In this document: piece by piece, positions 8,190 to 15,113 of the stretch
Numbering within the stretch: position 1 is the first letter of the stretch
How the letters are laid out: every line of letters begins with the position of its first letter
From: Prochlorococcus sp. AG-402-I20
GTDB taxonomy: Bacteria > Cyanobacteriota > Cyanobacteriia > PCC-6307 > Cyanobiaceae
DNA length: 46,670 nucleotides
Assembly (NCBI GenBank): GCA_003216975.1
Contig: QCHY01000013.1
Span: forward strand, 1-46,670
Direction of reading: 5' to 3'
Made by a program: the position numbers and the translations under genes
The notes under the pieces: model-generated
The model's database searches: none
Told to the model about the DNA's origin: nothing
Seen by the model: the letters and a program-made list of their open reading frames with translations, nothing else

Positions 8190-8318
8190 AATACAGGATT
8201 CGATCTTATATGGGGTAATGCAGCGTGGTTATTTGTTGCTTATGTCGTTATAGCAACTTTAGTTGAGACAATTAAAGATAAGCGAAAAGAAAAGAAAGAA
8301 GAAAATACTGAAGCTTAA
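8190..8318 (+). pseudogene. Possible small membrane ORF without a start codon
   Basis: A 42-codon open frame following TAA at 8187-8189 and ending at TAA 8316-8318. It reads NTGFDLIWGNAAWLFVAYVV and continues with a strongly charged KDKRKEKKEENTEA tail. The helix-plus-charged-tail layout is typical of picocyanobacterial small membrane proteins, but there is no ATG, GTG or TTG in frame ahead of the helix. Either the start codon has been lost or a rare start is used. Confidence 0.3.
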
Positions 8319-8459
8319 AAGAGATACCTCTTAAGTCGCTAAGGAGCTTGATTTGCTCCCTTCGAGTCATCACTACATGGTTGTGAACAATATATAGATA
8401 ATCTATTTTTTCTATATTCTTATATTTTATACTAGGAAAATCAAAGGTATGCAAACAAT

Positions 8460-9839
8460 ATGCCTCAAAATAATCCCCCAATTCTTTTAGAGAACCCACC
8501 CGAAAGTATGCCAGAGCAGGGGAGTAAGGATTATGAATTACTTTTAGAAGAAACAGGGGGAGCATCTGCAAACGAAGGATTTAACTATGAAGCTCATATT
8601 GCTGCTACTCGTCAACAATCAGACACAACTTCAACTTCTGGCTCAACTTCAACTTCTGGCTCAACTTCAACTTCTGACTCAACTTCAACTTCTGACCCTG
8701 AAACAGATGCCAACGGAAATTTAATTGCTCCTGTATATCTTGAGAATCCACCAGCAACAATGCCCGTTAAGGGTACAGACGAATATGCATTATTAGTTAA
8801 AGAAGTGGGCAATACAAATGGGGAAATTTCAGAAGGATTTAACTACAAAGCCCATATCGCTGCTACTCGTCAACCAAAAGATTATCCAGATTGGATAGAC
8901 CCTATAGCAGATATCGATGATCGATGGATTCCCAAGGCAGATCGAGAAGATGCACCTGACCCTGGTTATGTTCCTTCAGCAGATGAAGAAGAGGCATTAC
9001 AACTAACGCCAGACCAAATCCAACCCATTACATATGAAGAGACAGATGCCGATGGCATTGGTATTGCTCCTGTATATCTTGAAAATCCCCCAGAAACAAT
9101 GCCGAAGAAAGGAACTTTGGAATATGCATTACTAGCTAAAGAGATAGGCAATACAAATGGAGAAATACCAAAAGGTTTTAAATATAAAGCTCATATCGCT
9201 GCCACTCGTCAACCAAAAGATTATCCAGATTGGATAGACCCTATAGCAGATATCGATGATCGATGGGTTGAATCAAGCAAACTTAATACCTCTAAAACAT
9301 TTGAAAAAAACCTAGAAGAGTATGATTTCTTTAAAAGAAGTGATGGATCAATTGAAATAAAAACATCAGAAGGTTTTTTTGATGACATCACAGGTATTCC
9401 TAAACTTCAATTTGCAGATAAAGCTGTAAGTGCCATTGCTGAAATAGAAGCAACCTTTGATCAAGTCAAAGCAAAAGATGATGTCACAGGAAAAATGTTT
9501 CGTGTCTATAACGCTGCTTTTAACAGATTTCCTGATTCTGATGGACTTGAGTACTGGATTGAAAAAAATAGTTCAGGAGAAAATACTGAAAGACAGGTAG
9601 CAGAATCTTTCTTAGCATCCTCTGAATTCAAAGAAAAATATGGAGAAGATGTCTCAAATGAACAATATGTGAACAACCTCTATAACAATATTCTTGGACG
9701 AGACGCTGATGCAGACGGATACAACTATTGGGTTGGACAACTCAATAATGGAATTGAGGATAGAAGCGAATTACTTTTAGGGTTTGCAGAATCAGCAGAG
9801 AACAAAGCACTCTTTACTGAGATGACAGGTATTGGTTAA
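8460..9839 (+). CDS. DUF4214 protein with three internal LENPP repeats (probably exported)
   Basis: A 459-residue protein from ATG 8460. Three repeats of the form LENPPxxMPxKGTxEYALL...GFxYKAHIAATRQ occupy about residues 9-52, 93-138 and 206-251. The second and third are each followed by DYPDWIDPIADIDDRW. A Thr/Ser linker (TSTSGS units, residues 57-79) separates the first two. Residues about 283-459 hold the DUF4214 module (FRVYNAAFNRFPDSDGLEYW and VNNLYNNILGRDADADGYNYW). There is no Sec signal; the RTX-associated relatives suggest a C-terminal export signal for type I secretion (inference). It is flanked by a spacer homologous to the one after 16799. Confidence 0.8.
   Translation: MPQNNPPILLENPPESMPEQGSKDYELLLEETGGASANEGFNYEAHIAATRQQSDTTSTSGSTSTSGSTSTSDSTSTSDPETDANGNLIAPVYLENPPATMPVKGTDEYALLVKEVGNTNGEISEGFNYKAHIAATRQPKDYPDWIDPIADIDDRWIPKADREDAPDPGYVPSADEEEALQLTPDQIQPITYEETDADGIGIAPVYLENPPETMPKKGTLEYALLAKEIGNTNGEIPKGFKYKAHIAATRQPKDYPDWIDPIADIDDRWVESSKLNTSKTFEKNLEEYDFFKRSDGSIEIKTSEGFFDDITGIPKLQFADKAVSAIAEIEATFDQVKAKDDVTGKMFRVYNAAFNRFPDSDGLEYWIEKNSSGENTERQVAESFLASSEFKEKYGEDVSNEQYVNNLYNNILGRDADADGYNYWVGQLNNGIEDRSELLLGFAESAENKALFTEMTGIG
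8628..8696 (+). repeat. 18-bp tandem repeat encoding TSTSGS
   Basis: Nearly four copies of an 18-base unit TCAACTTCAACTTCTGGC-type, in frame, encoding TSTSGS, TSTSGS, TSTSDS, TSTSD. It forms a flexible linker and is a likely site of slippage-driven length change. Confidence 0.9.
8865..8927 (+). repeat. 63-nt perfect direct repeat (copy 1; copy 2 at 9204-9266)
   Basis: The two 63-base segments encode the same TRQPKDYPDWIDPIADIDDRW and are identical base for base, while flanking parts of the same protein repeat differ. Identity at silent sites indicates recent duplication or gene conversion inside the gene. Confidence 0.9.
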
Positions 9840-10213
9840 TCGCCTAAATATCAACTATAAATTTATTCACTCTCATTATTCATAGAACCACAACTCATTT
9901 ACCCCCATACGCCGCTTTAATTTCGCTATGCTTAAAGGAATAAAATCTGTCACTTTGTTTCAATCCAACTATGTGCGGATTATATGTGAGCAAAGCGTGA
10001 GCAGCTAAATCCGACACCCTCTAATCTCTTTCATGCCAATCGATCTCAGATTACGTTGTATAATCAACATTTATACTAACCTTTGGGTAGGTTAGTAGTC
10101 TACATCCCTAAGAATGACTGCTATAACTTGACTTTTGAAGAGAAGGCAATATCACACAATTCTCACACTTTCATAGAGAGAGTGAAAACTATTAGCCGCC
10201 TGTAACAATACAA
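9840..10213. repeat. Long dispersed spacer repeat, copy A (matches 16800-17216)
   Basis: Directly after the DUF4214 stop, this segment aligns with the segment after the stop at 16799: CACTCTCATTATTCATA, CCCCCATACGCCGCTT, CAATCCAACTATGTGCGGA, GAGCAAAGCGTGAGCA and so on through TCTCACACTTTCATAGAG. The homology continues from the coding DUF4214 ends, so gene end and spacer were duplicated together. It contains an argJ 3'-end relic (10051 onward) and a decayed hairpin (about 10175). Confidence 0.85.
10051..10110 (-). pseudogene. Decayed copy of the argJ 3' end (copy A)
   Basis: On the minus strand the codons read stop-GCRLLTYPKVSINVDYTT-stop, against WGCDLSDQYVRINADYTT-stop at the end of the intact argJ. 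GC, L, V, IN, DYTT and the stop position are kept. The Trp codon is now TAG. Several differences are synonymous (TAC/TAT, GAC/GAT), as expected if this was once coding argJ sequence rather than a chance match. Confidence 0.65.
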
Positions 10214-10690
10214 TTAAGCAGTTAAAGCAACCGTATCAGCAAATCCATGACCAGTTAAGTAGTTAGTCATCTGATCTAAATTTTGATAATTAGCTTATTG
10301 AATATTGCCATCAGCATGCATAACAGCTCTAAGATATGCAGTATTGTCTACCTTGCTCAAGTACACTTCTTGAAAACCATCTGAGTCATAGTCACCAACA
10401 GTTTTGAGAATCAAGTTGTCAAGTTTTCAATCATTGATAAAAGTCCGAGATCCATCAAAAACACTATCTTTTTCTACAACTCCTGCAGTAACTAAAGGAT
10501 CTTCATAGATACCTACAACTCTTGTAGAACCTCCATATCCATTTTTTGAAGTATCAAATTCTCCAGTAATAGGATCTAATGATGCTGTTAGCCAACGACC
10601 ACTCTCTTGGTTTGTAAAAACTGCTTCTGTAATTCCGTCATTATTAACATCTAATTAACCTTGGTATTTGAGGAAGATCAACCTAGCAGA
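10214..10690 (-). pseudogene. Broken gene end of a calcium-binding/VCBS-like surface protein
   Basis: Reading the minus strand from about 10690 to TAA at 10216-10214 gives LIFLKYQG-stop-LDVNNDGITEAVFTNQES, GRWLTASLDPITGEFD, FINDstop, VGDYDSDGFQEVYLSKVDNT, AYLRAVMHADGNIQstop, NYLTGHGFADTVALTA. Three internal stops break an otherwise continuous frame. DVNNDG and DYDSDG are acidic Ca-binding-like motifs of the FG-GAP/VCBS type, seen in large surface proteins of marine Synechococcus and Prochlorococcus. It is the eroded C-terminus of such a gene. The frame has no long open stretch, so simple ORF finding misses it. Confidence 0.8.
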
Positions 10691-10735
10691 GGAAAGTTTG
10701 AGATGGATTGGCTCAAGTTAGGCTCACAATCACAA
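10686..10735 (+). repeat. Dispersed 50-nt repeat, copy 2
   Basis: Matches 6421-6470 with about 8 differences in 50 bases. It lies between the broken gene at 10214-10690 and the gene at 10820. Confidence 0.6.
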
Positions 10736-10819
10736 ATCAACTTTCAATGCAAACACGTTAGAAAAGCTAGAATAACTAGACAAGCACCCAAGCGAAGAAT
10801 ATTTAAGTGACTTCTTATA

Positions 10820-11512
10820 ATGAATATTTTCCTTACATTATTTTTTTTTATATCTGCATGTAATCTAAAACCAGCCCATGGAGAGGAAAGATTACAAATA
10901 AAAGGTTTAAATTTAGGTATTTATGAAAAAGGTACATATATGGGCATATTTACAAATTTGAATGATAACGATCAACTAAATTTGAGACTAAATTACTTCA
11001 AAATACCAATAGGAAAATATGATATCGGTTTGTCTGAAAGTATCAAGTTAAATTTTTCATCTTTTGGTGCACAATTTAATTATAGAAAATACTTTCAGGC
11101 TAAAAGATATCAGGGGTTCTTCACACAAGCTGGAATAGAGTTAAATAATTACTCTTTATACTCCAGAGTCAATTTATCTGAATTAGACTATCAAATAGGA
11201 AATGTAACACTCCTTTGTCCATCTTGTAGTTCTCTTGAATTAAGTATTAAACCCAAAGCTATAGCAATAATCCCTAGTCTATCTCTTGGCTGGACAAAAA
11301 AATTAACTAAAAATATATCATTAGACTCTTCTATTGGATTTCAATACCTTAAGATCAATAATGCAGAATGGGAATACAATTTTAATTCTTCATTACCTTT
11401 TTTTGTAAGAGATGAGATAGAGGAGGCAGTAGAAGATATAAATTCACAAATTCAAAAATTACCACGTATATATCCTACCGCTAGCATAAATCTTTCATAT
11501 TATTTTAAATAG
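10820..11512 (+). CDS. Exported beta-barrel-like protein, possible outer-membrane protein
   Basis: A 230-residue protein from ATG 10820 with an N-terminal signal (MNIFLTLFFFISAC). Cleavage could be at the ISAC lipobox, giving a lipoprotein, or after AHG (residue 21). The mature part alternates hydrophobic and polar residues with aromatic girdles (LNLRLNYFKIP, FGAQFNYRKYF, YPTASINLSYYFK) and ends in an aromatic residue near the C-terminus, as in outer-membrane barrels. CPSC near residue 132 could form a loop disulfide. No named family was recognised. It sits just ahead of a DUF4214 gene in the same direction. Confidence 0.6.
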   Translation: MNIFLTLFFFISACNLKPAHGEERLQIKGLNLGIYEKGTYMGIFTNLNDNDQLNLRLNYFKIPIGKYDIGLSESIKLNFSSFGAQFNYRKYFQAKRYQGFFTQAGIELNNYSLYSRVNLSELDYQIGNVTLLCPSCSSLELSIKPKAIAIIPSLSLGWTKKLTKNISLDSSIGFQYLKINNAEWEYNFNSSLPFFVRDEIEEAVEDINSQIQKLPRIYPTASINLSYYFK

Positions 11513-11632
11513 AATAAAGTAATTAAAACAATTTATAATAATAGATTAATTTTTGTATTTTTTTGGTTAAAAATCTAAGTCTTTGAATTAATTTAATAAT
11601 CTATACAATCTAGAAGTAGTAGTAAAGCCTCA

Positions 11633-13093
11633 ATGGCTGAGATTTCATTCACAACACTTTCATATTCAGGAGTAACTTTTACCCCTAATGAATATTTCAT
11701 TGGTGATTCAATAGCATGGATGAACAGCCATATCAAAAATATTCAAAGAGAAATAGATTTAGTTAATGAAAGTCCTAATCAGGGGAAAATTAATTCAGCT
11801 AAAAATACTATTGATTATGCGATAGCTTTAAATGATTTACCTCGACTTTCATTTACACTTACAATAGGCGACGATTTCAACTTAAGAGCTGTATCTCAAT
11901 CAGGATATGAAACAAATATTGCTTTTAAAGGATACTATGAAAATATTGCTGGATCCATAGGAACAGAAGTCAATGGATCGATATCTTTTAATGGGATTGA
12001 TATAGATATAAATTTCAATGGCGCACAATTATATAAAGCACAACTGATTGGAAATTTTTCCATAAATATATTGACTAACAATATAGATCTTTCTTCAGAT
12101 ATATCTAAGTTGAGTTTCATATCATCTACTGGAGAGGAGATTTCATATAAAGGAAACCTTTCATTTTCAATTAATGACGAGACTTCTAAAGATTATTTCA
12201 ACTATCTAACTAAAGATTCAGATATTATATATGGCACACAATATATTGATGAGATTAATTCTGGCTCTGGTGATGACGCAATATATTCCTATGGAGGCAA
12301 TGATCTTATAGATGGAGGTTTAGGAATTGATACTGTCAAGCTCACGGGAAAATTTGAAGAGTATACTTTTGCACGGTCATCAAACTCCCTGAAAACTACC
12401 GATAAAGCATTGAATCGTGTTACTCCAGATAGAGACGGTTTGTTTAATGATGGAACAAATACTCTCACAAATATTGAATATATTCAGTTTTCAGATCAAA
12501 CAGTAGAAGCATCTAAAGTAGACGTAGTAAAAACATATAGCGGTAACTTTAGTGATTATAATTTCTATAGCAAAGGTAATGGTGTCTATCAAATAAAAAC
12601 AGACTCTGGATATGATGATATCACTGGATATCCTTTGTTGAGGTTTACAGGGGAAGCAAATACGAGTTCATTTAAAGAAGTCAGTGCAATTGCAGATATT
12701 AAAGGAACTTTTGATCAGATCACTGGATTGAATACTAATTCTGGACGCATGTTCCGTTTATATAACGCATCATTTAAACGATTACCTGATGCTGATGGTT
12801 TGGAGTATTGGATTAATCAGTTCAGCTCTGGAGCAAATAGCATCAGAGTTATTGCCTCCTCATTCTTAGGCTCTGCTGAATTTGCAGAACGCTATGGTGC
12901 GAACGTCTCTGATGAAAAATACGTAACAACCCTCTATCAAAATGTTCTAGGAAGATCACCTGATTCAAGCGGATTAAATTATTGGTTAGGTCAATTAAGT
13001 AGTGGCGCAGAAACTCGATATGAAGCTCTCCTTGGATTTGCAGAATCAGCAGAAAACAAAGCCCTCTTTACTGTCATGACTGGATTTGGGTAA
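11633..13093 (+). CDS. DUF4214 protein with one RTX-like calcium-binding segment
   Basis: A 486-residue protein from ATG 11633. Residues about 1-195 are of unknown fold. Residues about 203-230 carry degenerate hemolysin-type Ca-binding repeats (YGTQYIDEINSGSGDDAI, GGNDLIDGGLGIDTV), followed by a short domain typical of RTX protein ends (FSDQTVEASK). The DUF4214 module fills about 345-486 (FRLYNASFKRLPDADGLEYW and VTTLYQNVLGRSPDSSGLNYW). No Sec signal is seen. RTX proteins are usually exported by type I secretion to the cell surface or medium. The next gene starts 3 bases after the stop. Confidence 0.8.
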   Translation: MAEISFTTLSYSGVTFTPNEYFIGDSIAWMNSHIKNIQREIDLVNESPNQGKINSAKNTIDYAIALNDLPRLSFTLTIGDDFNLRAVSQSGYETNIAFKGYYENIAGSIGTEVNGSISFNGIDIDINFNGAQLYKAQLIGNFSINILTNNIDLSSDISKLSFISSTGEEISYKGNLSFSINDETSKDYFNYLTKDSDIIYGTQYIDEINSGSGDDAIYSYGGNDLIDGGLGIDTVKLTGKFEEYTFARSSNSLKTTDKALNRVTPDRDGLFNDGTNTLTNIEYIQFSDQTVEASKVDVVKTYSGNFSDYNFYSKGNGVYQIKTDSGYDDITGYPLLRFTGEANTSSFKEVSAIADIKGTFDQITGLNTNSGRMFRLYNASFKRLPDADGLEYWINQFSSGANSIRVIASSFLGSAEFAERYGANVSDEKYVTTLYQNVLGRSPDSSGLNYWLGQLSSGAETRYEALLGFAESAENKALFTVMTGFG

Positions 13094-13096
13094 CCA

Positions 13097-13288
13097 ATGA
13101 AGTATTTTCTACTCATCGTCCTAACCACTGTTCTTCTATTCCCCACCCCATCAAACTCAGACACCAATCACTTTGGTGCAGGAGCAGTCTTCGAATTAGA
13201 TCTAGGAGATAGCAAGATACCTTTGACACTTAAACAAGAGAGAGAACAAAAGCTTTTAGAAGAGCAATTAAAGAAGGGAGAGAAGTAA
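13097..13288 (+). CDS. Small secreted protein, unknown function
   Basis: A 63-residue protein from ATG 13097 with a clear signal peptide (MKYFLLIVLTTVLLFPTPSNS, probable cleavage after SNS). The mature part is about 42 residues and ends in a highly charged helix (KQEREQKLLEEQLKKGEK). It starts 3 bases after the DUF4214 stop, so the two are probably cotranscribed. No family recognised. Confidence 0.6.
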   Translation: MKYFLLIVLTTVLLFPTPSNSDTNHFGAGAVFELDLGDSKIPLTLKQEREQKLLEEQLKKGEK

Positions 13289-13329
13289 CTTTCTTCAGAA
13301 TTACTTGACAACACCTCCTTAGCGTTGCT

Positions 13330-13343
13330 AGTACAGATGTACT
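13330..13343 (+). promoter_or_regulatory. Predicted LexA (SOS) box
   Basis: AGTACAGATGTACT is a perfect palindrome with a 2-nt centre and matches the cyanobacterial LexA consensus RGTACNNNDGTWCB at every defined position. TATAAA at 13346-13351 would be the -10 element, placing the box over the -35 position, where a repressor would block transcription. A TTGACA lies further upstream at 13305. The next gene starts at 13438. The assignment is by motif only. Confidence 0.6.
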
Positions 13344-13437
13344 GCTATAAACACATGGCTCCAACGTCCTCACCCTATGCCGTTTTTCGTGCATCAGATT
13401 GGAATTCAGTGGTAGCAGAACCTATTGGATTAAGGCA

Positions 13438-13719
13438 ATGTCTTCGTATCGCACCCAAAAAGTTTTACCCCAGAAGCGTTACAACCCAGCAGAGGAGTGG
13501 GACTATCTCGAAGAAGACACTCTTCAACACACACGTTCAGCTAGCGTTTGCATGACATGTCAACATTTCAATTATTGCTGCGACAGGCATTGCAGAACAA
13601 TTCTTACTTGTCATCTCCATCAACGTCTTATTCCTCATGGAGATCATCTGACTTCAAAATGTCAGTGTTGGATGCAGCGACTAGAGAGAAAGATTGGATG
13701 GTGTCCCGAGGCTGCTTAA
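13438..13719 (+). CDS. Cysteine-rich small protein, possible metal-binding, predicted LexA target
   Basis: ATG 13438 gives 93 residues; a TTG at 13399 would add 13 but is not needed. Nine Cys (38, 41, 47, 48, 52, 58, 75, 77, 89) and several His (43, 51, 59, 61, 67, 70) are packed in CMTCQHFNYCCDRHC, TCHLHQRLIPHGDH and CQCW, suggesting one or two zinc sites or an Fe-S site. No signal or membrane segment is present. I recall similar Cys-rich proteins as conserved in marine picocyanobacteria, but no function is known to me. It follows the LexA-like box and precedes a 53-residue gene by 4 bases. Confidence 0.75.
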   Translation: MSSYRTQKVLPQKRYNPAEEWDYLEEDTLQHTRSASVCMTCQHFNYCCDRHCRTILTCHLHQRLIPHGDHLTSKCQCWMQRLERKIGWCPEAA

Positions 13720-13723
13720 TCAA

Positions 13724-13885
13724 ATGACAAAAGAACAGCTCGCACAAAAAATTGCTAGAGAAATCTACACAGGGAGAGGAAAGCTAGAAAGCTTTCACGC
13801 CTTTCAATGTATTCGCAGTTATTTCTCTGATCTTTCTATGGATGATCTTGAGGGTATTGCTGGACAGTATGGAATCAATATTTAA
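13724..13885 (+). CDS. Small hypothetical protein, 53 aa, second gene of the LexA-box operon
   Basis: ATG 13724 lies 4 bases after the previous stop. A TTG at 13694 inside the previous gene would extend it by 10 residues. The peptide MTKEQLAQKIAREIYTGRGK is followed by FHAFQCIRSYFSDLSMDDLE and is compact and mainly helical. No family was recognised. The tight spacing makes cotranscription with the Cys-rich gene likely. Confidence 0.6.
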   Translation: MTKEQLAQKIAREIYTGRGKLESFHAFQCIRSYFSDLSMDDLEGIAGQYGINI

Positions 13886-14009
13886 AAAGTTCAAAGAATC
13901 CCAGAGACAACCAGCATCTGCCTGATAACCACACCCACAACACAAAAAAGGATTACTCGGCTTAAGACATAAAAGGGAAGATTATTCATCTAACTTCTCA
14001 ACAGATCAA

Positions 14010-14285
14010 TCAATCACCAAAACGATAATGCTTACGGACTGCCTTATGAACATCCCATCTACAGTCCATTCCTGCAGGGAAGACAACTAAATCACCTGCA
14101 CCAAATTTCACAGGTTCTCCTCCTTCAGGAGTAACTGTGACTTCACCCTCAAGCAATAAGCAAGTCTCTTGATCGTCATATGTCCAATCAAAAGAGCTTT
14201 CTTCACAAGTCCAAATTGGCCAATTTTTAATTCCTAATTCTTCAATGGTACTCTCAGGACAAGGAGAGGTGACTGATATCGACAA
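14010..14285 (-). CDS. Cupin-domain protein (cupin_3/DUF861, EutQ-like)
   Basis: 91 residues. The frame opens with TTG at 14285; no ATG is in frame nearby, and the length fits the family. The single cupin barrel shows EESSFDWTYDDQETCLLLEG and GAGDLVVFPAGMDCRW, matching the two conserved cupin_3 motifs. The E of the first motif is kept, while the usual His residues are replaced, as is common in DUF861. The substrate is unknown; members bind small ligands or metals in the cytoplasm. It stands alone, on the minus strand. Confidence 0.85.
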   Translation of the reverse strand: MSISVTSPCPESTIEELGIKNWPIWTCEESSFDWTYDDQETCLLLEGEVTVTPEGGEPVKFGAGDLVVFPAGMDCRWDVHKAVRKHYRFGD

Positions 14286-14429
14286 GAGATAAAAACATAC
14301 TGGACTTCTTTTTTAGCTACTAATAGAAACAGTTGTCTAATAGCTACTCAAATTTTGACAAAAATATTTGAAAGCGTATTACGTATAGAGCGAGGATCGA
14401 GAGTCCCCCATACACCCTTCAAATAGAAA

Positions 14430-14608
14430 AATAATACGTCTTATAATACTGTTACCTTAGTGTTACCCCTGCACTCTGTGTTCTTTAAGTTAACTGCAAT
14501 AACTAGACTCTTGAAGAAAAGGCGATATCAACACGATTCTCACACTTTCATAGAGGGGGTGAAAACATTTTCATCCCCTATAGCAATTCAATTAGATAAT
14601 TAAGTCAA
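14430..14608. repeat. Dispersed spacer repeat, copy B
   Basis: Shares with copies A and C the stretch CTGCACTC...ACTAGACTCTTGAAGA, AAAAGGC, TTCTCACACTTTCATAGAG and the following hairpin, then AATTCAATTAGATAATTAAG. The left part (ACGTCTTATAATAC...) corresponds to the argJ relic position but is heavily decayed. The region left of the relic in copies A and C is absent here. Confidence 0.75.
14554..14579. repeat. Hairpin repeat AGGGGGTGAAAA/TTTTCATCCCCT
   Basis: AGGGGGTGAAAACATTTT then CATCCCCT: a 12-bp stem with one mismatch or wobble. It belongs to the family seen perfectly at 17157-17182. Here it lies between divergent genes, where a terminator is not expected, so it is probably part of a mobile or recombining repeat. 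Confidence 0.8.
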
Positions 14609-14622
14609 CAATTACCTCTACT

Positions 14623-14642
14623 GATGTCCCCTTAATGGACAT
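14623..14642 (+). repeat. 7-bp stem-loop
   Basis: GATGTCC, loop CCTTAA with T, GGACATC. Perfect 7-bp arms. It lies about 120 bases upstream of the short frame at 14763 and just left of a second hairpin. Confidence 0.55.
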
Positions 14643-14695
14643 CCTGTGAGTACTTTCTTTTATCTCTCCCAACTAACTATTAACTCTTCAATCAT

Positions 14696-14734
14696 GATGA
14701 TCTCTATCGTCCCTGAATGACGATCTGGATCATC
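14696..14734 (+). repeat. 39-nt imperfect hairpin
   Basis: GATGATC then ATCGTC, loop CCTGAAT, GACGAT then GATCATC. Outer 7-bp and inner 6-bp stems are separated by a symmetric 3-nt internal loop. No T-run follows. It could be an RNA leader structure for the short frame at 14763, or an operator pair. Confidence 0.6.
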
Positions 14735-14762
14735 CCTATTGATACTTACCTAACAACTACTA

Positions 14763-14888
14763 ATGAAAGAGAAGAAACAACAACCTACTACCTCAAAGAA
14801 ATCAAGTCACAACACTCTTGATTGGATAGAGAAGCAACTAAGAGATGTTGTAGCTTTTGAAATGGGATTATCGATAAAGAATGAATAA
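14763..14888 (+). CDS. Possible short protein, 41 aa
   Basis: ATG 14763 to TAA 14886-14888. The peptide starts MKEKKQQPTTSKKSSHNT and ends LRDVVAFEMGLSIKNE: a basic tail followed by an amphipathic helix. It is plausible as a small DNA- or protein-binding peptide but lacks family support. Confidence 0.35.
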   Translation: MKEKKQQPTTSKKSSHNTLDWIEKQLRDVVAFEMGLSIKNE

Positions 14889-15113
14889 TCAACGCACACA
14901 AGAATAAAAGACTAGTCTTTTAATATGATAGAAAATCTATGGTTTCATAGACAAAAAGCCTATGTCAACAATAGATTTTAGGAAAGGATCTCAAGAATAT
15001 TTAGGAAGAAATGCGTCTGGAATGAGAATAGTTTGATTTTGTTACTTATCTCGCTAGATAAAATAGTTTAGCTAGCTTTCGATGCTGTATATTATGCATT
15101 TCATATTTAATAG

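Larger units (their letters stand above)
14286..15113. other. Spacer with repeat copy B, hairpins and a short ORF
   Basis: About 830 bases between divergent genes. It contains spacer-repeat copy B (about 14430-14608) with its hairpin, two further stem-loops (14623-14642 and 14696-14734), and a 41-codon frame at 14763. The part from 14889 to 15113 shows nothing clear. Confidence 0.6.

Noticed and set aside
8628-8696. Regular 18-bp repeat considered as a CRISPR-like array
   Set aside because: It is in frame inside a gene, has no spacers and encodes a Thr/Ser linker.
13325-13555. 76-residue plus-strand frame overlapping the Cys-rich gene
   Set aside because: It overlaps the LexA-like box and the better-supported Cys-rich frame; its composition looks random.
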